The position numbers and the translations under genes were made by a program. From contig BCKQ01000015.1 in assembly GCA_001600695.1 (NCBI GenBank), forward strand, positions 149,528-213,527: 64,000 nucleotides of DNA. The letters run 5' to 3'. The notes below the pieces were generated by a model, which made no database searches, was not told the origin of the DNA, and saw only the letters and a program-made list of their open reading frames with translations. The DNA is from Ascoidea asiatica (lineage: Eukaryota > Ascomycota > Saccharomycetes > Ascoideales > Ascoideaceae). Position 1 is the stretch's first letter. Each line of letters begins with the position of its first letter. Positions 49,560 to 62,642 of the stretch are shown piece after piece.

Positions 49560-52500
49560 TTAAACGATTAAAAAACGATCTTTGTGACCAGAATAACCGC
49601 CCACGCCCTTCTTGAACAAATTATTTCGGAATGTTTTGTGAGGATTTAGAATAATTTTAATTGATCTAAGGGATAAGGGGTTTTAAAAACAGTACCTGTT
49701 AATGCTTTGAGTACTACGGTTGTTGATAATGGTTTTTCAATTTTAAAAGGACCTAACCATTTTCGGTATGTTTTCCTTTGTGTTCTTTGGCCTAAATGGC
49801 ATTATGAACAACTAAAAGATCATTAATTTTGAATTCATATGACTCAACCTTATTATTTGTATCAAACACAATTTTCTTTTGCATTTTTCTGTTAGTTGAA
49901 TTGGTTTCTGATATCTCAAGCTAAGGTTTTACGGATATTAAACCTTGAACTGTTTTTACGATCCAGGTGGCTAAAGTTAATTTTTACGGTTTACTGTTCA
50001 GTAACTCAATAAGATTATCCATATATAACGAAGCACCGAATCCATAAGTAAGACATCCAGGTGAATAACCAATACCTCTTCTAGTTGTCCATATATCAAA
50101 GCAAGATCAAATACTCAAATTACCTGACCAATTGGCATTACCTAACTTCCTGAGTGGTCTGTATATTGATAATTGAGAACCTTCACTTGTAGCATTGGTT
50201 TCAGGATCCAAATTAGAAATAATTGTTTGTTTAATACCAAGGTTTGAGCATATTTCATGAAACTTCTCATTATTATATTCTAAGCCTCCATCTGTCATAA
50301 GTTCCACCGGAGTTGCATATCAGTGAATCATTTCCTCTTTAACATTTGACAATTTATTTTGAATTTAATGTTTTAGAGGCCAATCGTTCAACATATAGTG
50401 TATGAGGATCTCTAAATAAAGTCAAATATATAAATCGATATTTCTCTTCAGATAACATAAGTGTTATTTCAACAATTGTTGAAAGCAAACCGTAAAAGAT
50501 GTTCAAATTCAATGCAGGTTTTTTAAATTTGTGGGAGTAAGTAACAGTCATTGTCCACAGTTCTTTAACACATTATTAACTACCTTGGAACGTTTGGAAA
50601 TATAATATTACCCTTCAATCTCACCAAGTATTGAAGATATACTAGCGCGAGCTTGATGATGATAATGCATTATTAAACAGTATAACCAGAGACTGGTTCT
50701 GACTAGTCTGATAATTCCATGTGATTTTTTATAAAGTTTTTCATTTGCCAAAGCAGCAAACACAAATTAAATGAGAATTTGATATATCAGGTAACTCAGA
50801 AGTTTCTGTTGAATTAATCCATTTAGGAAGTTGATGTGTGCCTGGGAAGTTAATTATATCTTTAACTGGAATGTTTTTAAGCATGTTGATATTATCCTTC
50901 AAAACGATAGTCATTATTCGCCATTACGATGTTTTAAATAGATGTATTTTAGTTTCATTTAGTTTATTCAACCCGATTAATCTTAGCTGATTTGCCAGCA
51001 TCAGAAAATCAAAACTTTGACCACTTAATAATTCAACCTCTTTTGAAGAAACTAATGATTCACTTTTATCTTCTTTTGCCGGATCATCCCGAACAAAATT
51101 TCATGCATTGTGGAAAAAATATCTACTGGATTATCATTTCCTTTGAACATAAAAGATCTAATAATTAAATTGGGGTATTGTTATAAAAGCACTCCTAATC
51201 ATTGTATTTGGTAGACTAGTTGGGTTAGCTCTATTATGTTACTGAACAGAATCATTGTTATTCGATAGTATGACATTATTTCCTGGGAGCTAATTTTTAG
51301 AGGTTTCAATTCACCTTTTTATAGCTAAAAATTCCAACTCATGAATTGGTCTGTTATTTTCACTATAATTAAATGAACCGGATTGAAATTTTAGTTGATA
51401 TTTTTTTACAGTGTTTAATAAATCGGCCGAGATGGATTCCCACTCTTGCTATGGGATGTCGAACTGACACAATATACCAGACCATTCTTAAAATATAACA
51501 TCTGTAACAAAAGCGGTAGTTCTATCATTATTATAACCATCTAGATCATCATTATTGTTTACGTTCCTCTTTAATGATTCTAGTGCCTTAGTGCCCGAAA
51601 TACTCCATTGGTTAATAATCTTAATGGTATTTTTTACACTATGTTTTTTCTTAAGTAGATGATAAAAGGTCTTTGCCATATATGCAAAGGTATTAATAAA
51701 AGATCTGTACAAGTTTTGAACACCTAATATTGATCTAAGATCTTTAATTGATTCACGTTTTTTAATGGTTTAATTTTTGTACAAGCATTGCCTGGAAGTT
51801 TTCTTTTCGCACTTTCAAACCTATATCCTATATATGTGAAATCCTGAGAGCATAACTGAAACATTTCTGGAGATACTTTCAAACCATTTTCTTTTAAGAC
51901 TTTTAACCATCGGACACTAGATCAACATGTTCTAGAGCAGCTCGAGGATCGTCAGGTTTTGATTTTGTTCTACTATTTATAGCATTATCATCATCAAGTA
52001 AAACTATCTTATCTGAGTAGTTAAAGAGAACTTTCAGGATCATACCTATAAATATATAAGGATAATATACAAATCCTCGAGGTAGTGTAGTATATTTCCT
52101 TTTCCCGATTGGTGAAAAAAAGCAGTTCTACATCCAAAATTTGACGGAATAGGAAGCTTGGAGTAAGCATTTTGTAAATCAATCAGTTTCCCATATTTAC
52201 AACTTGACAGTTCCATAAAAAACATTTCAGTGGTATGATTTAAACCGATGGATTTTCTGGCATATTGGTTGACCTTTTTCAAGTCTTCTAATAATCTAAG
52301 TTTACGATTTTTTTTGTTTTTGAAAAAATATCATTATTATACACCGAGCTATAATCTGTATTTTGTTTTGTAGCAGTCATCTCTTTGCATTGATCAATGG
52401 GCTGATCTTTAATCGGTAATAAAAATAGCATCCCCAGTCTTTTGCCAATGAGTTTAATTAGTAAAGGATTGATGACTTTTGACGGTTTTAGCCGTTCCAG

Positions 52501-52690
52501 GTAAGTCACCAGGAAATTGCAAAACGGTTCTAAGATTTATTTCAGATATCTTCTTTTGAGGTTCAGCTCTAAGGTATGCTGCTAAGGTTTCAGCGAAAAT
52601 AACACTATAATGATTATCAGTTAATTTTGGGGAGTTAGCATATTTTTTGTTCAACCTCCGAGTTATAGATGTTTTTTTAAGCGGAACTAT
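49560..52690 (-). pseudogene. second Ty3/gypsy element (gypsy-2), heavily decayed Pol
   Basis: Minus-strand fragments in gypsy order: RT (LIDLQNAYSKLPIP and CRTAFFHQSGKG at about 52100-52190), connection (NLYRSFINTFAYMAKTFYHLLKK at about 51650-51720), RNase H (RPIHELEFLAIKR near 51310-51350), then integrase (MTDGGLEYNNEKF and DPETNATSEG at about 50190-50305) and a tail with ESYEFKINDLLVVHNA near 49800-49850. Stops and shifts occur every few dozen codons. No Gag was recognised. A long LTR in the matching orientation stands upstream at 52730-53570. It differs clearly from gypsy-1. Confidence 0.8.
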
Positions 52691-52729
52691 TACTATGTAT
52701 AACTGTACGACCTGCTGAGAATTTTTTTT

Positions 52730-53570
52730 TGTTTCACAAAATAGAATATATAATTTTTACTTACTTACAAACTCTGTATTAATTAGTTAGCTCGTCGTAA
52801 TCCACGATCTAACAAGAAAACTAAATAGATTAAATAAAAAGACAAGAGGAGATATATTCCTTTTATATTAATTGTGGATCCACTACCGGGTTCCGAAAAA
52901 CTATCCAGAATTTTCCAGAATTCCTCTCTCGAATCAGTTTGGGACGCAAGTTTAACTTCTAGAAACTGCTGAAAACTTGATAAGAAATCAATAAAATTCA
53001 CATTTAAAATTTTACCATAGCAAAGAAATGAACCTACTTTCTGGCGCGGTAGATGAAACTAATTGGCCGAATAATGGTTAACCTTCAAGCCCGGACTTGC
53101 AATAGATTTTTAAGCGAGCCGCTCCTCTAGTCTCCTAATTATTCCCAGATAATTGGGTATACCCAGTAATAATTATAACTTCTGTCACAATCACACCGGA
53201 CTTAACCAATTCAACCGTCCAGACGGCGTCCATGCGTAGATCCCATAGGCCTTTCCGATTTATCTTCTATCCAGATAGACGTTATATACTAACCCCTCTT
53301 TTTTCTCTGTATCCTATTGAGTGGCTTAACTTTGATTTGCTCTTAAAGGTTCTACTATGGCTTGTACGAATGTGAAGGTCTTTTCTACTTTGTACGCTAT
53401 ACTTGGCGTAAACAAACATGTCCTATACCATGTGACAAGATTATACCGTGAGATCCGAGTATCAGGTTTTAAGTGCACGGACGGAGGAAAGGTCTTCTGA
53501 ATTCACGTAAGATTCATGAAACGTAGTTCAACTTTATGAATATTTATGCGTAAACTTGCATGTCTATGCA
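52730..53570 (-). repeat. gypsy-2 5' LTR (family L), minus copy
   Basis: An 841-bp block that starts TGCATAGACATGCA and ends near TTTTGTGAAACA on the minus strand. It recurs in opposite orientation at 57002-57875. Shared blocks include GTACAAAGTAGAAAAGACCTT, CTATC(T/C)GGATAGAAG and TTTATTTAGTTTTCTT. No initiator-tRNA primer site follows it. Confidence 0.75.
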
Positions 53571-53574
53571 CCAT

Positions 53575-56500
53575 TCAATGTATCGACAATATTTTATGGG
53601 ACATGAGTGACTTACGTCTACTATAAACACGCGTTTTATATTTGTTTTTTACCACCGATCCTGTTACCACCAATATAAACTCTAGCATATAGATCTGTGT
53701 TATTTCCAACCCAAATCTGATTAAGTAGCCAACCAGCCAGTTTCCTACCACCAAGATTCTGCGTACAAATATCGGCAGAGTTTTTATTTGACTACAGATA
53801 TATGCAAGATTATTAAAAGTATTTGTCAATAATTCATTACTATGTCAAATTCTCCTTAAATCCTTTCACGGCTAATTTGGTTGCCCGGAAACAAAAAATT
53901 TAAATTGCCCGACAAGGGGTTTATTATCCCAATAAATACCTAGGCTAGTTAATTCAAAAGTCAAATCCTGGAAGGTAATCAAACTACTAAAGGTTTTTTC
54001 AATTGATCTAGAAATTCTGAAAAGCTCTTGATCAAACCACTACAAACATGTTTCAGAAATTATGTATAATATTGTTTCGCCTTGCATCCATTAAGAATAA
54101 TTAAATAACCAGAGTAAGCAGAAGATAATCTAGTAAAAGAAGGGTCTGAATAAACATTAACAAAGGTAAAGATATTTTTACAAGATATACTAGGGTAGAA
54201 TGTTATAACCGATTTTAATTATCGATATAAATATTAGAAAACTGGAAAAAATTCTTGAAAGGCTAGTTTATTCGGAGAGGACATGTCTCTTGATCATACC
54301 CCAAAATAAAAACATTATCAATTCTAGTTTTACTAGCGATATATGTTAGATTTCCAAGTAATAGTTGATAGAATTTAATAGAATTATCAATCAAGGCAAT
54401 ATTGGAAACCAAAATACCACTAAGATTTTTTTTAGCTCTTACCAAGGAAGTTAGCTGTAAAAGTCATCAGTAAGTAGAAACGGTTCCTCGTTTAGTGTAT
54501 GAGCTAATAGTGACACACTTAAAAGAAAGTGGTTTTGATGAACCTTACCTAATTTGTTCAGAAAGAGCGGGATAGAGATTCAATCAATTTTAATAGGTTT
54601 TGAGCAGTTTAACATCGTATTTCATACTTTTTATTATTCAGCTCAAACGCTGTCAATTAATTAGGTTCCCAATACCTAACTGGAAATTATGGGTCCATAT
54701 TTTTGTCAAATAAATTTGGATCTGGTACTATCGCAATTATTTCATCAACATGATGTTTAGAGTACTTTTCAATAGCATTGCCCTTGAGGCGAAAATCATT
54801 GAATGCAATAAAATAAGTGAGAGATTTTGTTTATTGAAATAACTTACAGAACTGAAGTAGTGAGTTACTAGGAACATAATATTGATTAAAAACATGTAAA
54901 TATTTTGAGAGGCAAATATCACTGAAGAGTTTGGGGCTTTCCCCAAAAACAAATGAGATGTTCGAACAGGAGCATTGATAAGGGCACCCTTAATATCAAA
55001 TCTACATAATTTCTAGTTTGAATTTAACAATCTGATTAAGAGAGCGATAACAGTAACATTTTTCAATACTGAACTTGAACTACACAAGGATTTTGAACGA
55101 TTGGGATCGACAAGGGTGAATCTTCCTTTAGCTTCCGAAAGAAAATTGAAAATTACTTCCCAATAGAAAATCCAGAATGAAATGAAAAATTTAGCATTAC
55201 TGCGAACCGAAGCATTAAGAGATTTAAATGCGTTTACTTGCAAAAACTTATTAGCTTCTTTGGTAACCGGTGTTTTTCAAACTGGTTGATTAAAGGTTTA
55301 ATCATAATTAGTAGGGACTGTATGTATAGGCTTAGGAGAAATTATGACAGGTAAAAAAAACTGTACTCCGAATTTACAAAGTAATTGAACCTATAATGTT
55401 TGGCTTATTTAGCGCTACGCGGTAAGTAGACCATTTTAAAAGATTATCGGAAATATCGTAGTTAAAGTTACCTAAACCTCTAAAATCGGATCTGGTACTG
55501 CAATAATTTTATTATTATCAATTGAAATACAACAATATAGGTTGGAAACCACATAGAAAAGACTATAATATTGAACCACTTTGGCTCTGCTAATAACATC
55601 CAACTGTGAACAACCCTGCAGCAATATGGGTAAGCAGGATAATTTTAAGGTAGACCCATCAGATAACTCATATGCACTTTAAGATGTGAAAACCTGAACT
55701 AACCCATTAGGAACTGTACTTGTATCTAAAAATGACCATGGAAAATGGGCAACAATAGAATATTTTAACAGATCTGCTTCAATATAATCACGCATTTTCC
55801 TGTTTATGTGGAGTGCACGCCCTGAAGTTCTATTGATTTTTTAATTTCCTTTAAGTACATAAATATAGTGATAAACCATAAGTACTGATTCTAAAACATT
55901 CAGAATTGATACGTTTTAATTTAGCCAGGATAATAGCCCAACCTATTGTGCCCGTTCGCATATATTGGTTGATACCACTGGTTATATTAACATTTGACTA
56001 AACAACAACCGAATGAATGTATTTTGAATAGTGACCTATCAACAATACAACTAATTTTTTTCTTGTACTAACATCTATAAGCCCAAGGTTTCCATATGTA
56101 ATTCTGCAAAAAGGTTTAATTGACTGAGAGATGGGACTGTTAGCTTGGATCTCCTTTTCACTTGAATTACATCACCAACTAGCCATTTCTTTATAAAGGG
56201 ACATCTTTCAGCGTTAATTTCAGCTATTAACTTTCCTGATCTTTTAACAGAGACATGACCAAATAGTCCATGTAGCCGAAAGGAAAATTTTCATTAAGCT
56301 TACATCAATGTGGGGTTCATGACAACATTCTACTATACCATTATGTAATATATTATTATTATTATTATTGTTACTATAATAACATTATTAGGGATGATGC
56401 GTAAGAAAGTTCAAATTGTTCCAATATTCATGAACCCTAGGATTAACTAAATTAAGATTAAGAGTTGCCAACCATCACATACAGTTACCATAAGTAGAAA

Positions 56501-56950
56501 GTGAATGATGCCTCATAAAACTATGTAACCTCTAAATCCTACAAGTTGAAAAGCATGGATAATACTTAGGTAATAAGTAAACTGTTAATAAACACAAATT
56601 TACTGACAATGGAGTAACAAGATCTTTCCATGTATCTTTACTATCGGATGTAACAGGGACAATTAGAAAGTAAATGTTATTTTGAGTGTTTTGGCTATTA
56701 AACAATCATAAAATTAGTTTTTTTTATGTTATTAGGACACTATTTTTCAAAATCTTTTCAAGCATCGGGTTCAAGATAATTGTTGATATCATTCATCAAT
56801 TAAACTAATTCAAATAGAGTTCAAGGAAAACTAACTTCATCATCAAGCGATTTATTTGTTGGAAATAATAGAGATCTATATATGCTACGGCATATATTGG
56901 TACTAACACCATAGGTGGTGAAGGTTTAAAAGACACCTATCTATCGTAAA
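53575..56950 (-). pseudogene. second Ty1/copia element (copia-2), heavily decayed Pol
   Basis: Minus-strand order is that of copia. A pre-integrase/integrase part (LHGLFGHVSVKRSGKLIAE near 56200-56280; HMETLGLIDVSTRKK and HYSKYIHSVVV near 56000-56110) precedes RT traces (DIKGALINAPVRTS near 54955-55000) and then YQLLLGNLTYIASKTRID (54300-54370), the copia motif before RNase H. The last frame (53575-53829) could be RNase H. Gag should lie at 56300-56950 but is unreadable, with an ATT microsatellite at 56350-56370. No own LTRs were found. Instead it lies between two inverted family L LTRs. Confidence 0.65.
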
Positions 56951-57001
56951 CGTAAAAGAATTATGTATTCTGCAGTAATGTCTGTACACTATGTATAATT
57001 A

Positions 57002-57875
57002 TGCATAGATATGCATAATTAGGCATAAATATACATATTGATGCATATTGTTGCATTAAGTTGCATGAAAAATACATCAATTTACATGACCTTGCATGAG
57101 TCTGTGTACAGGTACACAGATACTCGGATATCATGTGATATTCTAGTTACATGTCCTTGGTCATGTGTGCTTACGTCGGGTATATCGTACAAAGTAGAAA
57201 AGACCTTGAGATTGGTACCAGCCATAGTCGTACAACCTTTAAGGGCATATTAAAGCTAAGCCACTCGGTACGAGGAGAATTAAAGCGGAGTTAGGATTTA
57301 GCATCTATCCGGATAGAAGTTAAATCCGAAAGGTCACTCGCATCCAGGCAGGGACGCCTTGTGGGTTGCTATATTGGCTAAGCCTACTTTCATTTGAGAT
57401 AAGGTATAATTCTCACTGCGTCTACCGAATTGTCTCGGAGTAAACAGGAGACTAGTGGAGATAGTCCCGTAAGGGATCTATTCCGAGTACGGCTTCGGGA
57501 TTAAAGATTACTCACGGCAATTAGTGCGATTGTCTACCCCACTGCAAAGTGGGCTGATTGGTTTTACTATAGTAAAATTGAAATATGAATTTGAATTGAT
57601 TTCTAATCAAGTTTTCAACCATTTTTACAAGGTAAACTTGATTGCCACCCTGATTCTACGAAGGAATCCTGGGACTTTTGGGGATTCCCGAGAATTCTCG
57701 ATAGTTCTGCGGGACGCCGTAGGAATTCTGAATTAATATAAAAGGAATCGATTTCCTCTTATTTTTTTATATAATTTATTTAGTTTTCTTTTTAGATCAT
57801 CGGTTAGCACGAGTTAATTGATTAATACATAGTTTGTAAGTACGTAAAATTTATATATTCGATTTTGTAAAATGA
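57002..57875 (+). repeat. family L LTR, plus copy
   Basis: About 874 bp, reverse-complement relative of 52730-53570. Starts TGCATAGATATGCAT with several TGCAT-containing units (57002-57070) and ends near TTTTGTAAAATGA. No gag-pol follows, so it is a solo or truncated copy. Confidence 0.75.
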
Positions 57876-59200
57876 AGGAAAATTTACAACATTATTGAGA
57901 AGTAAGGCTTGAAGAAGAAAGTCCAACATACAAGACTCAGTGATTGTATGAAAACGACAAACTAGTGTCTACTTCTGCAAACATATCTTACCGCAATTAA
58001 GTCAAATCAATCCATGATACAAGCTTTATCCCTAGAAGAAGGTTTCGGTTTTTCAAATAGTTTAATAATTGCTGGAGATGTTCCAGAATTAGTTTGTTTT
58101 ACTATGGAAATAAAAACTTGAATATATTATGTTCTACGGCATCTTCTAACAATTGTTGACGAACATTTCAACTTTTTAACTAACCTTATGCTTTAAGTGG
58201 GACCTTCAACTTTGCGAATTAATAGTTGCCAAATACCATGAATCATCAAATTATCTAGATGAGACATATCTTGAGATTAATCAAGTATTGTGAAAGAAGT
58301 TGAAGAAATCAACTTATGGTTATTATTTTTTAAACCAGACAATTTATCTGTTAAATCTTTAAAATTTTTTTTTCAGTTTGAAATGATTAGTGAAAGTTAT
58401 ATGCACAATGTGGAAATCTTCTAAGCTAAAAAAAAAAATAAAAAAATTAAAATAAACCATATATAACACCAACTTTTTTTTCAAGCACTATTTTAAAACC
58501 ACGTTCACGAATACTTATAGTATTTTTTAGAATATAATAAATTTGAATTGAAATTAAGGTTAAAAAAAAAAAAAATTTTTTCTTTATTATATAATGAAAC
58601 AAGACACGTGCAAAAAAGATTCTTTTTTTTTATGGTTCCAATAGTAAACAATTTTCAAAGTGACTTTTAGTTTTATTTAGTAAGCATTAGTAACAGCCTG
58701 ATTCTCAAACAGAAAAATACTAACAGCATTTACATAATTATATAGACAAATAAACAATTCTATCTTTCAACGATATCCGTTCTTGTTCTAATAGAGTCAG
58801 TGGGCAGTTTAAATCACGAACTTGACAAAGTCGTGTGAAACAAAAAATTGAAGAACACCCTAGAACAATTTGAAGACGATTAACAGAACAATAATGCAAC
58901 AACGGAATTACCAAGTTGCCCATTACTGCCAGTTTTCGATCAAATTCATTGTAGTACAATCAGAAGATAACGGGATGTCCTTAAATCTCAAAAGGTTATG
59001 TTCCTGCTGAGAAATTTTATTAAAAGATTTAATAAATTCTTGACAAGAATGCTTTTACTCTGTATATCTCCAATTAAGGACTGAGTTCATATTCTATAGG
59101 TAGTTTAACCACACTAATATGAACTGATTTCTTTTATTAAAATAAAGAAAAAAAGGTGTTCAAAGAAATTTTTTTATAATAAACATCAAACAAGCAACAA
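57876..59200. other. unassigned region with coding-like debris
   Basis: On the minus strand near 58020-58110 a short stretch (TSPAIIKLFEKPKPSSRDKA) looks coding but has no identified family. Poly-A runs lie at 58432-58446 and 58564-58576. No intact gene is supported. Confidence 0.35.
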
Positions 59201-60784
59201 AGACAACACGAACATTCACTACCGAGACCGCAAACAACCGGCAAGGTCCTACGGATTTCTAGAAGGAAACGGAATGGAATAGAAAACAAAAAAACAAAAT
59301 ATCCGAAAAGGAAGGCATCTGGAGGTGGTTTTTAGCAGTTTGGCAATGTCGGCCTGGATCCAAGAATTTCCCTACATTCCCATATTAACCCCATATCCGG
59401 GAATTTATTTGCTCAATTAGTTAAGAATCCCCTAGAAGCCGCTAACCCAAAAGCCGGATTCCCAAAGAATTTATCGGGATTCCTCAATAATAGAAAATTC
59501 TAAGATTCAAAGATTGGGGTACACGGCAGGAAATAAGGTAGGCTGTATTTCCTCTATTGAAAAATCCTTGCTCGTAGTACGGCTAAAAGTTGCAGCCTAT
59601 TTCACCAAATTTATATGGAATCCTCGGAATTGCTAACCTGATTCAACACTGAAATAATAACGGCTTCCAAATTGAACAATTTTCCGGGGGGGTTCGAAGT
59701 GCTTATATTTTGATTGCGTTGTGCATCAATCAGTACAATTGACTAATCAATCACATGGATATTGTCGCAAATACCCTGACTTACCCTCCTGGTATGTTTG
59801 GTTCTGAGGGATCTGGGTTGCGCGTTCCCCTTTTTTGTAGTGTAGAAATCAAAAATAGCACCGTGAAACAGAGTACTGTAAAAAAAAACTTTGAAATACG
59901 ACAAACTCTCGGAAGAACTGTTGTATTGACAATTCAACACGAACTCAATGTCACAGCTGAGTACTGCGAACTATAGACATTTGTGTTCTTTGGTCGATAT
60001 GGTAGATGACTTGCTCGTGTGTTATTGTGGCTCAGCCATGAAGTGGTTTGAAACCCCTACAAGTTAATTCGTTTTGTCAATTGTGACAGTTTTTCGTTTT
60101 TCTATTGAATCACTCTGAAAGAGGGTAATTCCAATTGCTCTTTCCTTTTGTTGCCTTTTTTTTTTCTCTTTACCTCCCCCCTCCCCATTCGTCTTTTTCG
60201 TCTCTTCCCTCATTTTCGTTTCGAGTGTGAACTCTAATATTTAATTGTACAAATAGAGGTATTTTCTCTCTTTTCTTTTTTTGCTTTTCTCTTTGATCAG
60301 AAGACATACTTAGTAAAATTCTTGAATAAATTAATAGGCCCTTCGTATACAATATCAGAACCAAATGGGAAATAAATGTTTTACATAATATTGAATGATG
60401 TAGAAAATGATTATAGATAAAATATTCTTGTTTTTTAGTGTATAAAAATAATATATGCTAGTAATTAATATTTTCAAATATGTAAGAAAACTAGGTTATG
60501 TGAGTATTGTTATAACATAGTTATTTAAAAATGTGGAATGAGAGACATATTTATATAATAATATATTTGTACAGAAGTAAAAAGTGTTGTAAATTGAAAG
60601 AAAGGATTTGCTTGAAAATCAAAATAGAAACATAATCTCCCAAACAATGTAAGCTGGAAGAAAAATTGTAAGAAATACATGGAGGAACGTAAATATATCA
60701 CTAATAATCAGCAATTGGTAAAGGAGTCTGTTTATGAGAAAATAAAAAATAAACAATCTCATTTGTTCTATTAGACACATTATA
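59201..60784. other. unassigned region, partly GC-richer
   Basis: 59201-60000 is less AT-rich and has the texture of old element DNA (for example CCCCATATCCGGGAATT near 59390). A 73-codon plus frame at 59755 has an opposing frame of similar size, and neither is recognised. 60120-60300 is pyrimidine-rich. 60400-60780 is AT-rich spacer. Confidence 0.35.
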
Positions 60785-61832
60785 CTAAGTTTCATCAATT
60801 AACTGGATGGCTGCAACTGTAATTGTAACATTGTTACAAGCACCAAACTCAATGTAATATTGAATTATGCGGAGAGAATCGAGGACATCCCTTAACGTTG
60901 CAGCTTGATTGTATAGCATCCGATTATGGTCACAATGATCAAAGTTGAAACGGTGATAATTAGGGGTGAAACAATCTGGAGTTGCACCTAGTTTCTCATT
61001 TAATAGACAATCATAATGTTCTCGTCTGAATTTTTGTTTCTCCTTCTCAAAACTATCAACAACGCTATTCATTCTTTTGTTTCCTTGCATGAAAGACCTG
61101 CCTCTAGTGATAAAGTTTGCATATTTTTTGAATTGAAGTTTGTTATAAATGGAATATTTAGATATGATGATATTAAAATGCTTAGTGGAGACTGTTTTTT
61201 CAAATCATACTCTTCAATGATCTTTCATTTGATCAGGCTAAATCAGGATTTGAATGACTGTATCCCGATCATTGAAGAGAGTCTGATCGAGCCTGCTGTT
61301 CAAGGCTTTCAGCTTTTTTTTTTTAATAGTAGTACTAGTGATTGTTAGAGGTTCAGAAGTTTCAACATTGAAACTATTATGAGGATCTTTTTTATTTAAA
61401 ATCGAGTACTCTAGTTTGTAGTTAAAATAACTAGGAATGACTTTAATGGCAAAAAATGAGTAAATGGCATTTGAGTGATTTTCTGTTTGCGGCATGTTTA
61501 ATGAATTTAGTAACAACATGTGAATCAAATAGTTCAATAGAAAATAGTAATAACGATATGCGTTGTTGATAAGTTTTATAAGTACAATGAGCATGTTATG
61601 TAATATATGTTTTATCCGAAGTATTAACATTTTCGGTTTTGGGGCTTAATTCAGATTCGTAGGTACAATTGTATTTACAGGACGAAATATATTTTAGCGA
61701 TCTATCCCAAAAGAATTCTGTTTCTGAGATTTCAACAATTCGGCTCCCTTTTAAGAGTAATTCTATATAAGGCAAGATGTTAACAACAATTAACAATAAT
61801 AATTGGACTAAAAATAGTAATACCAAAATCAT
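60785..61832 (-). pseudogene. possible decayed secreted-protein gene, unknown family
   Basis: Three minus-strand frames follow one another. 61596-61832 begins with a signal-peptide-like hydrophobic segment (ILVLLFLVQLLLLIVV) and contains two Cys. 61238-61630 overlaps it in another frame and includes YSFFAIKVIPSYFNYKLEY. 60785-61090 has Cys/His-rich DHCDHNRM and ends NNVTITVAAIQLIDET. Together they could be one secreted glycoprotein-like gene broken by at least two frameshifts, or chance frames. The family is not recognised. Introns are an alternative explanation for the frame changes. Confidence 0.35.
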
Positions 61833-61839
61833 TGTTTTT

Positions 61840-62127
61840 AATAACGCAATTTAATAAAAAACAGTGAGTAAGCGCACCTTATTTTTGGACAGGAAGCTAT
61901 AATAAAAAGAGTGACAATTTGCAGAACGGCAGATCTGAGCATTGACTTTGAAGGCAGAATCTTGCTAGACGCGGGATTACACTACCCCTGCCATATCTGA
62001 GTACATATAATGTGATAACTAAAACAATACCACTCCGAGTATACACGTAGTTATGGATAGAGACTCTAATCTATAGTGATTGGGTACAAGCTTCGTTTCC
62101 GAGCTTGTTGCGGTATTTACTTGTTTC
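61840..62127. other. unassigned spacer
   Basis: A mixed-composition stretch just left of family R copy 2. No gene is seen. Confidence 0.4.
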
Positions 62128-62642
62128 CGTAATCAACTCTGCACTTTTGCTCCAATAGGTTTACGGGAAAATTGAGACTCTCGAAGGGTTTCATAACACA
62201 CTTATTGACGAATGTTGAAAGTCAGTGGATTCTGTAACCTTATTCTTGGGTATTATTCAGTTTCATCTCATTCATCATCATAGAGGATGCAAGACGCTAA
62301 AGCGACATGTAGCTGGTGTAGGGCCGAATGCTAAATCTCAGGTACGCCTATTTCAGGAAACCCTCTACAAGAAGTAAGCCGGTTGAATGTTAACAGCCCT
62401 TTTGAGGCATCAGTTTGAAAGGGGGGCTGCGAGTTGTTTATTAATGAGGTACTAATTAATTGTTTACAGATAGTTTTTCTAGTTCAGTTGATCTTCGCTA
62501 GCCCTGACTTTATTGGGATTTGTTTTCGCGACCTCTGTCACGTTATTATTCAACAAATTGGCCCTGCTTTAAAACCTTGATTCACACACACACACTATTT
62601 TTGGTGTACCAAATTTCACGGTCTAAGAGATATTCCCAGATC
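62128..62642 (+). repeat. family R dispersed repeat, copy 2
   Basis: Diverged direct repeat of 35530-36045, ending in CCAAATTTCACGGTCTAAGAG. A (CA)n run at 62584-62595 is specific to this copy. No Mutator-like coding sequence follows it. Confidence 0.68.

Noticed and set aside
57038-57253. 71-codon plus frame
   Set aside because: It runs through the start of a family L LTR and has no matching frame in the other LTR copy.
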